In this document: positions 8,947-17,553 of the stretch, piece by piece
How the letters are laid out: each line of letters opens with the position of its first letter
Numbering within the stretch: the stretch's first letter is position 1
Source: Sipunculus nudus
Lineage: Eukaryota; Annelida; Sipuncula; Golfingiida; Sipunculidae
Assembly: GCA_026874595.1 (NCBI GenBank)
Contig: JAPPUL010000076.1
Coordinates: forward strand, 124,001-188,000
DNA: 64,000 nt
Direction: 5' to 3'
Made by a program: the position numbers and the translations under genes
Notes under the pieces: generated by a model
Databases searched by the model: none
What the model was told of the DNA's origin: nothing
Seen by the model: the letters and a program-made list of their open reading frames with translations, nothing else

Positions 8947-9576
8947 TCATTTCTTTATGGAAAGGCTTAACCCGTCTCCTATCGCAAGAAATATACTCTC
9001 AAATGAAGCACTTTCTTTTAGCATATTATTAAACTGCCGCATCCCTAAAGCCCCTTCCTTATACCTTTTTAAAGGACGCTCACTAACAACCTGAGCCTGA
9101 AATAGTATATTATCTGCAACAAGTACACCCCCAGACTTTAGAGCCTTTGTTATAAAACTAAGATAACTTGGATAGTCCTTCTTTATCGCATCAAGAAATA
9201 TAAAATCATATTCCGACTCCTTCCCCTCCAAAAACTTAAGACCATCAACATTCTCTATATTTACGTTTTTGTGTTTGCTAAATAATCTCCTGCCCGCCAT
9301 AACACGTTCTTTACTTACATCAAGTGAGGTTAAATTGCCATCGCTACCAAGCCCTTTAGTAATCCATAAACTCGAATACCCCCCGCCAAACCCTATCTCC
9401 AGTACCTTCTTAGGCCTATAAAGCTTTATTAGCAGATACAAAAACTCTCCTACGTCGTCCTGCACTATGGGAATCTCTTTTGAAAGACCATCCTCCTTAA
9501 ATCCTTTTGCATCCTCGAAGGCAAATGATGACAAACTCTTTAAATATAATATGTCTTTTTTTCTTATCTTGCTCAT
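8947..9576 (-). CDS. O-methyltransferase (caffeoyl-CoA-type family 3)
   Basis: 209 residues. Residues about 55-200 form a class I SAM-dependent methyltransferase: motif I V-L-E-I-G-F-G-G-G-Y-S-S, an acidic loop after L-T-S-L-D, the metal/catalytic D-F-I-F-L-D-A segment and the A-D-N-I-L-F motif, all typical of the COG4122 O-methyltransferases that need a divalent metal. Substrate unknown. The gene stands alone, converging with the TM2 gene across 23 bases. Length and motif order match the family; no truncation is seen. Confidence 0.85.
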   Translation of the reverse strand: MSKIRKKDILYLKSLSSFAFEDAKGFKEDGLSKEIPIVQDDVGEFLYLLIKLYRPKKVLEIGFGGGYSSLWITKGLGSDGNLTSLDVSKERVMAGRRLFSKHKNVNIENVDGLKFLEGKESEYDFIFLDAIKKDYPSYLSFITKALKSGGVLVADNILFQAQVVSERPLKRYKEGALGMRQFNNMLKESASFESIFLAIGDGLSLSIKK

Positions 9577-9719
9577 AAAAAAAGCTCCTTTAACTTAGTG
9601 TTACATTTTGAGTAAACTATATTTTAAGATGCATCCTTTTAAGATAAAGAAATTTCTCCTATAAAGACATATGAAAAATATATTAAGACATATGAAATAT
9701 ATTGTTTTAGCGGAGTAAG

Positions 9720-9935
9720 CTATCTAGAATGGGATTCTTTACAACAGTAAAAACATCCATCAACTTTAGGAAAGTGAGTTTTAGCTGCCAACATGGCATC
9801 TTTACAGGATTTGTGACTTCCAAGCTCAATTCTATTTTTCGGATCAGGTAAATAGCTACATTCGTTAGGACAACTTTCATGAACTTCATGATATCCATCA
9901 CTTTGAGCATTCCTGTTTACGCAGTAGTAAGGCAT
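9720..9935 (-). CDS. Small conserved Cys-rich protein
   Basis: 71 residues, beginning M-P-Y-Y-C-V-N. It contains six cysteines, including C-P-N-E-C and a C-terminal C-F-Y-C-C-K-E, and a K-S-C-K-D-A-M-L-A-A-K helix. I recognise the pattern as a widespread small hypothetical protein of proteobacteria and others; function unknown. AAGGAGG lies 5 bases before the ATG, one of the best ribosome-binding sites in the window, which decides this frame over an overlapping one. Unlike other minus-strand genes nearby, it uses GCT, ACT, CCT and GTT codons, so it may be highly expressed or acquired. Confidence 0.8.
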   Translation of the reverse strand: MPYYCVNRNAQSDGYHEVHESCPNECSYLPDPKNRIELGSHKSCKDAMLAAKTHFPKVDGCFYCCKESHSR

Positions 9936-10001
9936 AAAACCTCCTTAATGCTATTATTTAATTATAGTAAGCTTTAAGGATAATATAAAGAAAGATAAAG
10001 C

Positions 10002-10047
10002 AAAAAAAAGGTTGTTTTTCTCTACATAGCAGTAAATAAGACAACCT
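10002..10047 (-). terminator. Candidate intrinsic terminator after the YciI gene
   Basis: On the minus strand AGGTTGT (starting in the stop codon of the YciI gene) pairs with ACAACCT after a 25-base loop, and is followed directly by a run of eight T (complement of A at 10002-10009). Stem of 7 bp with a long loop, so moderate strength. Confidence 0.45.
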
Positions 10048-10330
10048 ATCTGTCTTTAGTTAGCAATACCACATCAAATGGCTTTATTTCCACATTCCGA
10101 TAAACACCGTTTAGATAGTATGGATCGCTTTCTACAAATTCCTTAGCTGCCTCTATACTCTTCATCTTAAGCACTATCAAACTCCCACTCCCATCACTAA
10201 AAGGTCCCGCTAAAAGTAATTTGCCCTCATCCTCAAGTTGCTTTAATCTATTTAAATGCTCTTTTCGATAGCTCTTTCGCTTTGACTTTGAGTCTTCAGT
10301 ATCTCGTCCGATTATTACATAATATTCCAT
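10046..10330 (-). CDS. YciI-like protein
   Basis: 94 residues. The fold signature of the YciI/YCII family is visible: an N-terminal Y-Y-V-I-I-G-R-D strand, R-K-E-H-L-N-R-L-K-Q-L helix, L-A-G-P-F-S-D-G-S-G-S turn, a helix E-A-A-K-E-F-V-E-S-D-P-Y and a final strand with N-V-E-I-K-P-F. Family members are ferredoxin-like-fold proteins with a conserved His-Asp dyad; some dehalogenate or act as small enzymes, most are unassigned. It lies 45 bases after ubiD and probably shares its transcript. The stop codon overlaps a candidate terminator. Confidence 0.8.
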   Translation of the reverse strand: MEYYVIIGRDTEDSKSKRKSYRKEHLNRLKQLEDEGKLLLAGPFSDGSGSLIVLKMKSIEAAKEFVESDPYYLNGVYRNVEIKPFDVVLLTKDR

Positions 10331-10375
10331 ATGATATCTATCCTCAAGCTCTAACTCCTATAATCCATTATAAAA

Positions 10376-11833
10376 CTATTTGAAAAGTCCTTCCCATAAA
10401 TTGTCTATTTTACTCTTAACCTCCTCCGTCATTACTATCTCATCTGGATAATCACGTACCTTGCCCTCCTCAGCAAAACGTCTTGTTGCGTCAAACCCCA
10501 TCTTTGCTCCCCCAAGCGAATAAGGTGATGAGTGATCAAGTTGATCTAAAGGCCCATCCACTATAAGCACATCCCGTCTTGGATCAACATTATTAGACAA
10601 TCGCCAAAGAACTTCTACATCGTTTTGTACATCCACTTCCTTATCCACTACGATTATATATTTTGTCAACATCATCTGACCCAAACCCCATAACGCACTC
10701 ATTACCTTTTTAGCTTGGTAGGGATATTCCTTCTTTATTGACACAAATACAAAATTATGAAATACCCCAAAAACCGGAAAATTCATATCTACTATCTCAG
10801 GTATCAACATTTGTATTATCGGTAAGAATAAGCGCTCTGTAACTTTGCCCATATATGTATCTTCCATCGGCGGCTTGCCTACTATTATTGTCGGATATAT
10901 TGGGTTTTTGCGTCTTGTTATTGCTTTTACATGAAATGTTGGAAACATGTCGGCAAGTGAATAATATCCTGTATGATCGCCAAATGGCCCCTCAAGGGCA
11001 AGTTCCTCATCTGGGTCTATATAACCTTCCAAAACTATCTCTGCTTGCGCTGGCACCTTTAAATCTATTGTCTTACAAGGAAGCATCTCTATATTATCCT
11101 TCATAAGAAAACACGCAAATGTAAATTCATCTATAAATGGTGGTAAGGGAGCTGTTGCTGAGAATATTAACGACGGAGGTCCCCCAAGCACTACTGCAAC
11201 TTCCATCCGCTTTTTTAACTTCTTATATTTCCTATAGTTTGTTGCACCATCATGATGTTTATGCCAATGCATCCCCGTTCGGGTTTTGTCAAATATTTGT
11301 AGTCGATACATACCTGCATTTAGCCTTTCAAGCTCGGGGTCTTTCGTTATCACTATCGGCAAGGTTATATATCTACCCCCATCCTCCGGCCAGCACTTTA
11401 GTATCGGGTATTTACTTAGATCTATTTCAGCACCCTCCTCCACAACCTCTTGAGAGGCTCCTTTGTTTACGCTTTTTGTGTGATATGTAAATAACTTTCC
11501 ATACTTTGGGAAAAGCTTTAACCCTTCTATTAAGCTCTTTGGTGGGCTTATTTGAAGTATATCTTTTATCTCTTCTTGTAACTCTTTTATATCATCTATC
11601 CCAAGTGCTAGGCATAATCTCTTAAGCGAGCCAAACCCATTTATTAATACCGGAATATCACTGCCAACCGGATTCTTAAATAATAATGCCTTATTCTTCT
11701 CTTTTGGCCCTTTGCATACCCTATCCGTTATCTCGCTTATCTCAAGCACCGGGTCTATCTCCTCTTCTATCTCATAAAGCTCACCTGCATCCTTTAAAAG
11801 ATCTATATATTCTCTTAAACTATTTACTCCCAA
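10376..11833 (-). CDS. ubiD: UbiD family decarboxylase
   Basis: 485 residues of a UbiD-type prenylated-FMN decarboxylase. Visible motifs include H-W-H-K-H-H-D-G-A-T-N, the active-site region D-P-D-E-E-L-A-L-E-G-P-F-G-D-H-T-G-Y-Y-S with its glutamates, and P-P-M-E-D-T-Y-M-G-K. Classical UbiD removes the carboxyl of polyprenyl-hydroxybenzoate; relatives act in the futalosine menaquinone route or on aromatic acids. No UbiX flavin prenyltransferase is in the window. TTG start at 11833 with AAAGGA just upstream. A ferredoxin gene lies 124 bases upstream and a YciI gene 45 bases downstream. A quinone role is an inference. Confidence 0.9.
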   Translation of the reverse strand: MGVNSLREYIDLLKDAGELYEIEEEIDPVLEISEITDRVCKGPKEKNKALLFKNPVGSDIPVLINGFGSLKRLCLALGIDDIKELQEEIKDILQISPPKSLIEGLKLFPKYGKLFTYHTKSVNKGASQEVVEEGAEIDLSKYPILKCWPEDGGRYITLPIVITKDPELERLNAGMYRLQIFDKTRTGMHWHKHHDGATNYRKYKKLKKRMEVAVVLGGPPSLIFSATAPLPPFIDEFTFACFLMKDNIEMLPCKTIDLKVPAQAEIVLEGYIDPDEELALEGPFGDHTGYYSLADMFPTFHVKAITRRKNPIYPTIIVGKPPMEDTYMGKVTERLFLPIIQMLIPEIVDMNFPVFGVFHNFVFVSIKKEYPYQAKKVMSALWGLGQMMLTKYIIVVDKEVDVQNDVEVLWRLSNNVDPRRDVLIVDGPLDQLDHSSPYSLGGAKMGFDATRRFAEEGKVRDYPDEIVMTEEVKSKIDNLWEGLFK

Positions 11834-11843
11834 TTCGTCCTTT

Positions 11844-11869
11844 CCTTTATTCTATTCCTTTATTCTATT
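11844..11869. repeat. Two tandem 13-bp copies upstream of ubiD
   Basis: CCTTTATTCTATT occurs twice in tandem and is followed by a partial third copy. The plus strand of this unit is all pyrimidine except for two A, so the transcribed-sense (minus) strand is purine-rich. It sits just upstream of the ubiD start and is one of many such duplications in the window. Confidence 0.9.
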
Positions 11870-11957
11870 CCTTTTTTTAAAACAACTTGATTGTAAAACT
11901 ATATCAAATGCCGCATTAAAAGTCATCACTTTTTAAAAGAATATTTTTAGGCTTTTT

Positions 11958-12287
11958 TTATAAGAGCATATTAACGAGGGCTTTTATTTCATCCAAATCG
12001 TTTGGTATAAAAAGCTCAAGGTCTTGTAATGTATAACTTTGACACGAAAGACGTACCCCATCCTCAAGCACCTTCTTATCAAGTACTTGAAGCTCCCGCT
12101 CATTTACAGGACTCATAAACTCACGTCCGCTTAATACTTTAACCACGCATAAACAACAATTGCCCTTACCCCCACAGCGTGTTTGTATTTTAACACCCTT
12201 CATCAAAAAGTTGTTAAGCAAACTAACTACAGGACTTACCTCCACCTCTTCGCTATCTGTCCTATTCACTATCTTTATTTTAGGCAT
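11958..12287 (-). CDS. [2Fe-2S] ferredoxin, plant/adrenodoxin-like fold
   Basis: 109 residues. The cluster loop reads C-G-G-K-G-N-C-C-L-C, which gives the C-x5-C-x2-C spacing of 2Fe-2S ferredoxins; the fourth ligand is the cysteine in R-L-S-C-Q. The N-terminus is a beta-grasp start (K-I-K-I-V-N). It may pass electrons to an oxygenase, reductase or the neighbouring UbiD-linked pathway; the partner is not identified. Length matches single-domain ferredoxins. The gene follows the coiled-coil gene by about 70 bases and precedes ubiD by 124 bases on the same strand. Confidence 0.85.
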   Translation of the reverse strand: MPKIKIVNRTDSEEVEVSPVVSLLNNFLMKGVKIQTRCGGKGNCCLCVVKVLSGREFMSPVNERELQVLDKKVLEDGVRLSCQSYTLQDLELFIPNDLDEIKALVNMLL

Positions 12288-12356
12288 CTACTATAACGCC
12301 CCTATGTTTTTTGTTTAGAGTTTTAAAAGATATTAACTTATCATTAATATAATTAA

Positions 12357-13193
12357 TTATTGTTTTCCCTTTTGTTTTCTTTGATCGCGCTTTTGGCGCT
12401 CTTCTTTACGCTTTTCCTCCTCCTCAAGAAGCTGATTCCAGTTGTCTATCGTCTTTTTTGATGTCTCAGCATCGTTTGTATCCCCAAGTAATATATAAAT
12501 CTTTCTAAGCGCATTTTGAAATGCTATAGCCTGTTTTATATCAGCAACTTCTTTTGTTCCAAGCATATATTTATCACGAAAAAGAGAACTTGCTCCATTT
12601 AGCTTTTCTTTTATCATAATTAGCAATCTAACATTCTCAGGATAAAAAGGATCTCGAGGATCATTTTGCAAAAGACGTCTATAATCAAGAAGATGTTTTA
12701 CTACTGTAACATAACGCCCTTCCATATCAACAAAACTCCACTTATATTTACTATTTGGCCCATAGTCTTTAATAATATTAGCAAGACAACTTTCAAACTT
12801 ATTAAATATGTTAAGTATTTGTTTTGGATTAATCTTTTCTATGGATTTTACAACGTCTTTATTTTCATTAAGAGGAGTATCTACATAAGTTTCTGTTATC
12901 TTCTCAGCTTCAATAAGTCCATTAAAAAAGGCTTTTCTAGCCTCGCTTAGAAAATCATCACGCTTAGACCCTCTATATTTTTGTGATGTATCATTCATAA
13001 TATGCGCAAGTTCTGACATGTTTAAGTACTCGTTGGCAATTATTATTGTATAATATGGCTTCATAGCGGGACTTGCTTTATCTTTATCTTTTGCAAGCAA
13101 AAATATACGGTGCTTTAGCTCTTTAATCTTTTGTTGTAAGGAACTAATCTCTGCTTTATAAAGATTCAGGTTGTCAGCTTTCTCTTCAGCCAT
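12357..13193 (-). CDS. Hypothetical helical protein with charged C-terminal tail
   Basis: 278 residues that I do not recognise. No signal peptide or membrane helix. The N-terminus (about 1-40) is a probable coiled coil; the middle is helical, with several Tyr and Lys/Arg; the last 25 residues are a run of Glu, Lys, Arg and Gln, likely a single charged helix. There are no enzyme motifs. Codon usage is mixed between the two regimes of the window; the gene lies next to the polarity switch near 13.3 kb. It is divergent from the deaminase gene across 200 bases and may lead the ferredoxin-ubiD group. Confidence 0.6.
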   Translation of the reverse strand: MAEEKADNLNLYKAEISSLQQKIKELKHRIFLLAKDKDKASPAMKPYYTIIIANEYLNMSELAHIMNDTSQKYRGSKRDDFLSEARKAFFNGLIEAEKITETYVDTPLNENKDVVKSIEKINPKQILNIFNKFESCLANIIKDYGPNSKYKWSFVDMEGRYVTVVKHLLDYRRLLQNDPRDPFYPENVRLLIMIKEKLNGASSLFRDKYMLGTKEVADIKQAIAFQNALRKIYILLGDTNDAETSKKTIDNWNQLLEEEEKRKEERQKRDQRKQKGKQ

Positions 13194-13393
13194 GGTAACT
13201 CACAGATAGCAAATAAAGAATTAAACTTTCTTTCTCTACAACTAGTATAAAACTATATAATCGAAGTAAATAACTCTAAACCTTATAATATAGCGTATTT
13301 TATGTTGTTTTTGGTTAAGAAAAAAGGAATAATCGTTATGCTAGTAGAAAGTAAGGGGGATAATTAGATATAATTTTACTATATAATTTTACT

Positions 13394-14701
13394 ATGAAAA
13401 GACTTTTGCTATATAAATATCTCATACCTGTGCTTGGCCCTATAAGGCGTGATGGAGCTTTGCTTTTGGATGATGATATTATACTTGAGATGGGCACTTA
13501 TAATGAGGTTAAGACATTTTGTTATTCACATGGTTATGATTATGAAGTGCACGATTATCGTGATGGGATAATAATGCCAGGCTTTGTTAATGTACATACA
13601 CATCTTGATCTTAGCTTTAAGGATAAAAAGATAGAAGCCAAAACGTTTAGCGAATGGCTTTTAGAGGTAGTTGCGTTTAAAAGAAGCCTTAGTGAGGATG
13701 AGATTGAGAAAGGGATTATGTACGGGGCAAAGCAGATGCTAGAAAGCGGTGTATGTTTTGTAGGGGATATTAGTTCTTTTCCCTATAGGACATACGATGT
13801 ACTTAAGGGGAGTGAAATGGGCGGGAGAGTATATTTTGAATACCTAGCGTTAAGAGAAGAAGATGTTGCATTAAACCTAGCGGAGCTAAAAAAAGCACTA
13901 AACGGAGCAAAAGGAGTAAAAGGAGCAAAAGGAGCAAAAGGAGTAAACGGAGCAGCAGAAAAGGAAGCAAAACTTTTAGTTGGAATATCACCGCATTCCC
14001 CCTATACGGTATGCGCAGCTGGATTTAAGGCAGTAAATAAGTATATAAATGCGTATGGGTATGAGAGTGCAATCCATGTAGGAGAAAGTAGCTTGGAGGG
14101 AGAATTATTCTTAAATGGAAGGGGGAGCTTATATAAGTTAATAGAAAGGCTCTCAGGCGGCATTATAACGCAAGTTGCTTATGGAACAAGTCCAATAGAA
14201 TATATAAGGCGGGGTGGCTATTTATTAAACGGAACACTATTAATACACGCAAACGTGCTTGGAGTGGGGAGTAGAGGAGAGGGAGGGGTGGATAAGAGTT
14301 TTGATGAGATACGATATATAAAACGGGGAGGACATACAATAGCCCATTGCGGTCGAAGCCATGCCTATTTTTCAAATCCAAGATTTAAAATAAAAGAGCT
14401 TTTAGAAGAAGGAGTTAATATAGCGCTTGGGACGGATTCATTATTAAGTAATGAGAGTTTAAATTTCTTTGAGGAACTACGTTTTGTACGAGCATCAAAT
14501 CCTAAGATAAAGTTCCATGAATTAATAAAGATGTCGACTTTAAACGGAGCGATAGGACTTAGGCTTGCTGATGGATATGGGAAGGTGCAGAAGGGCAAGC
14601 GTTATAAGCTAATAAAGCTTGAATGTAAAGAGGGCGGTTTAAGCGAGGATGGAGTGTATGAATATATACTAGAATACAAAGGTAAAGTAAAGCACATATA
14701 G
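13394..14701 (+). CDS. COG0402 amidohydrolase, possible aminofutalosine or MTA/SAH deaminase
   Basis: 435 residues. Metal-site motifs of the cytosine/aminofutalosine deaminase family are present: N-V-H-T-H-L-D (about 66-72), I-S-P-H-S-P-Y, I-H-V-G-E-S, I-A-H-C-G-R-S and the catalytic A-L-G-T-D-S. Such enzymes hydrolytically deaminate purine nucleosides, cytosine or aminodeoxyfutalosine. The ubiD gene across the divergent gap makes a futalosine menaquinone role conceivable but unproven; S-adenosylhomocysteine deaminase is the main alternative. Residues about 171-188 form a collagen-like Gly-x-Lys run encoded by six 9-bp repeats, not part of the family core. The start follows an AT-rich leader without a strong ribosome-binding site. 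Confidence 0.75.
   Translation: MKRLLLYKYLIPVLGPIRRDGALLLDDDIILEMGTYNEVKTFCYSHGYDYEVHDYRDGIIMPGFVNVHTHLDLSFKDKKIEAKTFSEWLLEVVAFKRSLSEDEIEKGIMYGAKQMLESGVCFVGDISSFPYRTYDVLKGSEMGGRVYFEYLALREEDVALNLAELKKALNGAKGVKGAKGAKGVNGAAEKEAKLLVGISPHSPYTVCAAGFKAVNKYINAYGYESAIHVGESSLEGELFLNGRGSLYKLIERLSGGIITQVAYGTSPIEYIRRGGYLLNGTLLIHANVLGVGSRGEGGVDKSFDEIRYIKRGGHTIAHCGRSHAYFSNPRFKIKELLEEGVNIALGTDSLLSNESLNFFEELRFVRASNPKIKFHELIKMSTLNGAIGLRLADGYGKVQKGKRYKLIKLECKEGGLSEDGVYEYILEYKGKVKHI
13904..13957 (+). repeat. Six 9-bp tandem repeats inside the amidohydrolase gene
   Basis: Units of GGAGCAAAA or GGAGTAAAA run in frame and encode G-A-K/G-V-K triplets, with the last units drifting to GGAGTAAAC and GGAGCAGCA. Copy-number change would alter the protein by three residues without frameshift. 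Confidence 0.92.
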
Positions 14702-14850
14702 TTTCAAATTAAAACGAGAAGCCAAGCAATGCCATAGTATTTTGTATGACATGATATATTTCAAGGAAGTGGTTTTATTAAAGTATGAAATAGATATAAA
14801 GTGTTAGAAATGAAAAAAGGATGTAGTTATAAAAAAGGGTAAAAAAAAGG

Positions 14851-15732
14851 GTGAAAGTAGAATACTATAAAGCCAATAATGCAAAAGAGGCAAGAGTTAA
14901 AAACAAAAAAGAGGAGGCACTAGATAAGGTGATGAAAAATCAAGTAAAGAGTCAAAATAAAGTAAGCCTATCTTTGCAGACAAGATACATGGGGAGGAAG
15001 TATTATAATTTTGAAGAACTTGATTCAACAAATGAATATTTAAAGAGGTACGAGGGCCCTTTTAAGGACGGAGTGGTAGTGAGTGCAGAATATCAGACGG
15101 AGGGGCGAGGTAGGGTTTCGGGACGAGGCTGGCATGCAAGTAAGGGGGGGTTGTCTTTGTTATTTTCGATTTTGTTAATACCGAAAGAGGAATTAGAAAG
15201 GCTTTCGGAGTTAACACAGGTATTGGGTCTTGCCATAGCGAATGCGGTAGAGGATGTTTGTATGATATCAACTATGCTAAAGTGGCCTAATGATGTATAT
15301 ATAAGAGATAAGAAGGTCTGCGGAGTGCTTAGTGAATTTAGGTTTGAGGAAGACATACTACCGATGGTAATACTTGGGGTAGGACTTAATGTAAATGAAG
15401 AGCTAAAGAGTTTCCCTATGAAGCTACAAAGCAAGGCGACAACTCTATTTGAGGAGACAGGAATAAGATGGAACAAATTAAAAATACTATCGGCAATACT
15501 GGTATACTTTGAAAAATATTATGAGAGGTGGAAGAAAGAAGGATTTAAGGTAATCCTAGAAGACATAGCGTTAAAATTTTATTTACAAAACAAGCGGGTA
15601 AAAGTGGTAATGAGTGGGGTTGTAATATGCGGGAAGGTACAAGGGCTTGACAGCAGAGGCTATTTGTTGTTGAAAGAAGATCGAGGACGAGTACATAGTA
15701 TTGTGTCAGGTGAAGTGGTAGAATGCTTTTAG
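14851..15732 (+). CDS. birA: Biotin-[acetyl-CoA-carboxylase] ligase
   Basis: Up to 293 residues. The catalytic domain carries the biotinyl-AMP loop G-R-G-R-V-S-G-R-G-W, the L-K-W-P-N-D-V motif and K-V-C-G-V-L-S-E, with a small SH3-like C-terminal domain. There is no N-terminal DNA-binding domain, so it is a class I ligase that attaches biotin to the carboxylase carrier and does not repress transcription. The first 46 residues are basic and low in complexity; the core begins M-G-R-K-Y-Y at ATG 14989, but that ATG lacks a Shine-Dalgarno site, whereas GTG 14851 has purine-rich AAAGG runs before it. The start is therefore uncertain. It overlaps coaX by 10 bases. Confidence 0.85.
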   Translation: MKVEYYKANNAKEARVKNKKEEALDKVMKNQVKSQNKVSLSLQTRYMGRKYYNFEELDSTNEYLKRYEGPFKDGVVVSAEYQTEGRGRVSGRGWHASKGGLSLLFSILLIPKEELERLSELTQVLGLAIANAVEDVCMISTMLKWPNDVYIRDKKVCGVLSEFRFEEDILPMVILGVGLNVNEELKSFPMKLQSKATTLFEETGIRWNKLKILSAILVYFEKYYERWKKEGFKVILEDIALKFYLQNKRVKVVMSGVVICGKVQGLDSRGYLLLKEDRGRVHSIVSGEVVECF

Positions 15733-16514
15733 TATTAGATATAGGAAATAGCAATACGAAGGTAGGCTTATTTTTGCTTGATTCTTATAAGGGACAAGAG
15801 CTAATATTAAGATATCAAGTCAAGACAAAACTAGACTGGGCCGAGGAGGAGTTTGCAAAAAGCATATTAGAGTTTGATATAGATGGGGTACAAAACCGTT
15901 TATGCGGGAGGGTGCAAGGGATAATATGTGTAAGTGTGGTGCCGTCATTAGAAGAGATAGTATATAGAGCATGCTTAAAATACTTTGGAATCAAGCCAAT
16001 CTTTGTTGGAATAGGTTCTAATATACCTTTAGAATTTAGTTATGCAAATCCAAAAGGGCTTGGATCAGATAGAGTAGTGAATGCAGTTTATGTAAAGGAG
16101 CGATACGGCTATCCAGCAATAATAGTAGATTTTGGGACTTCAACGACTTACTGCGTGTTGGACGAAGGTGGTAAATATATAGGTGGATTAATAAGTCCTG
16201 GTATAAAGGTATCCTTCGATGCTCTTATAGATAAAGCGGAACAGTTATTTAAAATAGAATTAAATTATACAAAGAATATACTAGGAAAAGGCACGGAGGA
16301 AGGACTTCGTTCAGGTAGTTATTATAGTGCACTTGGCTCTATGGAATGGATAATCTTTAAGCTTACTAAGGATTGTAAGTTAACACACCCTACAATTATA
16401 TTAACAGGAGGCTTTGCTCCTATGATAAGCAAAGGTTGTAATATTGAGCATATTGTAGATATAGATTTAACGCTTAAAGGGCTTGAGATATTGTATCATC
16501 TAAATAGACCCTAA
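15723..16514 (+). CDS. coaX: Type III pantothenate kinase
   Basis: 263 residues. ASKHA-fold motifs of CoaX are clear: N-terminal D-I-G-N-S-N-T-K-V-G, G-S-D-R-V-V-N-A, V-D-F-G-T-S-T-T-Y and G-G-L-I-S-P-G-I. It phosphorylates pantothenate, the first step of CoA synthesis, and needs a monovalent cation rather than being feedback-inhibited by CoA. The gene begins within the last codons of birA (10-base overlap), a pairing common in bacteria and indicating translational coupling. It converges on dusB across 18 bases that hold a run of T. Confidence 0.93.
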   Translation: MLLVLDIGNSNTKVGLFLLDSYKGQELILRYQVKTKLDWAEEEFAKSILEFDIDGVQNRLCGRVQGIICVSVVPSLEEIVYRACLKYFGIKPIFVGIGSNIPLEFSYANPKGLGSDRVVNAVYVKERYGYPAIIVDFGTSTTYCVLDEGGKYIGGLISPGIKVSFDALIDKAEQLFKIELNYTKNILGKGTEEGLRSGSYYSALGSMEWIIFKLTKDCKLTHPTIILTGGFAPMISKGCNIEHIVDIDLTLKGLEILYHLNRP

Positions 16515-16532
16515 TATATAGTGTTTTTTTTT

Positions 16533-17498
16533 TTAAGCTAGTTTGTAATTGGCAAAGAACTCATCTATAAGCGCTATAGTATTTCTATAGGATATAGATG
16601 CATTGATTTTAGTTCTTAACTGTTTGCCATTAGTAAGTTTTTTAGTGTACCAGCCAATATGTTTTCTACTTATTTTAATGCCAACCTCCTTCCCATAATA
16701 TTCAATATTCAAATCAAGGTGTTTTTTAATAATAGTTTTAAGTTCTTCGTTACTTGGCAAATAATTGCTTTTGTTATAAAAGGATTTAAATATCCAAGGG
16801 GCACCCATAGCAGCACGACCAATCATAACAGCATCACAATTAGTATGCCTTTTAATATTTAGGAAATCTTCATAAGATGAAACATTACCATTCCCGATTA
16901 CAGTCATAGGAAATGTATCCTTCACTTTAGCAATTAGCTCCCAATTAGGAAGTCCTGAAAAGCCTTGCCCTTGTGTGCGCGGATGTATTATAATAGCATC
17001 AACTCCGCTATTATAAAGAACTTTTGAAACTGACAATATATTAACATCACCACCAAAACCAGCACGTATTTTAACAGTTAAGGGTATTCTAACTTTTCTT
17101 TTTATTGCAAGAACAATTTGCTCTATTTTATTTGGCTCTTTTAATAATGCAGAACCAGCCCCAGTCTTAACTATCTTTTTAACAGGACAGCCCATATTAA
17201 CGTCTACAATATCGGCTCCATGCTCCTGGGCTATATAACTTGCTTCGCCCATAGAATGCGGGTCCTCTCCAAATATCTGAAGTGCCAAGTAATTACCATT
17301 CTTACTTTCAGACTCGCCTTTATAAAGATAGTTATATGTTTTTTCAGACTGACGAATTAAACCCTCTGCACTTATCATCTCGCTATATCCCAAACTACAT
17401 CCATAATCTCTACAAAGGGTCCTGAATGGATAATCAGAAATGCCTGCCATCGGTGCTAGTATTAAGTTATTCTTAATTTCAAGATTACCAATTTTCAT
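16533..17498 (-). CDS. dusB: tRNA-dihydrouridine synthase
   Basis: 321 residues of an FMN-dependent Dus protein. Motifs: L-A-P-M-A-G-I-S-D-Y-P-F-R at the N-terminus, D-V-N-M-G-C-P-V-K-K with the catalytic cysteine, a K-I-R-A-G-F loop, I-I-H-P-R-T and the FMN-binding G-N-G-N-V and M-I-G-R-A-A-M-G. It reduces uridine to dihydrouridine in tRNA D-loops. The DusB subgroup is favoured by length and by the G-S-A-L-L-K-E-P context. The gene is a lone minus-strand unit and its codons favour ATT over ATA, opposite to the coaX gene beside it. Confidence 0.93.
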   Translation of the reverse strand: MKIGNLEIKNNLILAPMAGISDYPFRTLCRDYGCSLGYSEMISAEGLIRQSEKTYNYLYKGESESKNGNYLALQIFGEDPHSMGEASYIAQEHGADIVDVNMGCPVKKIVKTGAGSALLKEPNKIEQIVLAIKRKVRIPLTVKIRAGFGGDVNILSVSKVLYNSGVDAIIIHPRTQGQGFSGLPNWELIAKVKDTFPMTVIGNGNVSSYEDFLNIKRHTNCDAVMIGRAAMGAPWIFKSFYNKSNYLPSNEELKTIIKKHLDLNIEYYGKEVGIKISRKHIGWYTKKLTNGKQLRTKINASISYRNTIALIDEFFANYKLA

Positions 17499-17553
17499 TT
17501 CTATGCCTGTTTGTATTGTTTATAACCGCTTATACATTATTACTTCTTACGAG

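Noticed and set aside
9707-9910. Second minus-strand frame over the small Cys-rich gene
   Set aside because: The other frame starts with a near-perfect ribosome-binding site and matches a known small protein pattern.
13803-13991. Minus-strand poly-leucine open frame
   Set aside because: It is the complement of the 9-bp repeat in the amidohydrolase gene and has no other support.
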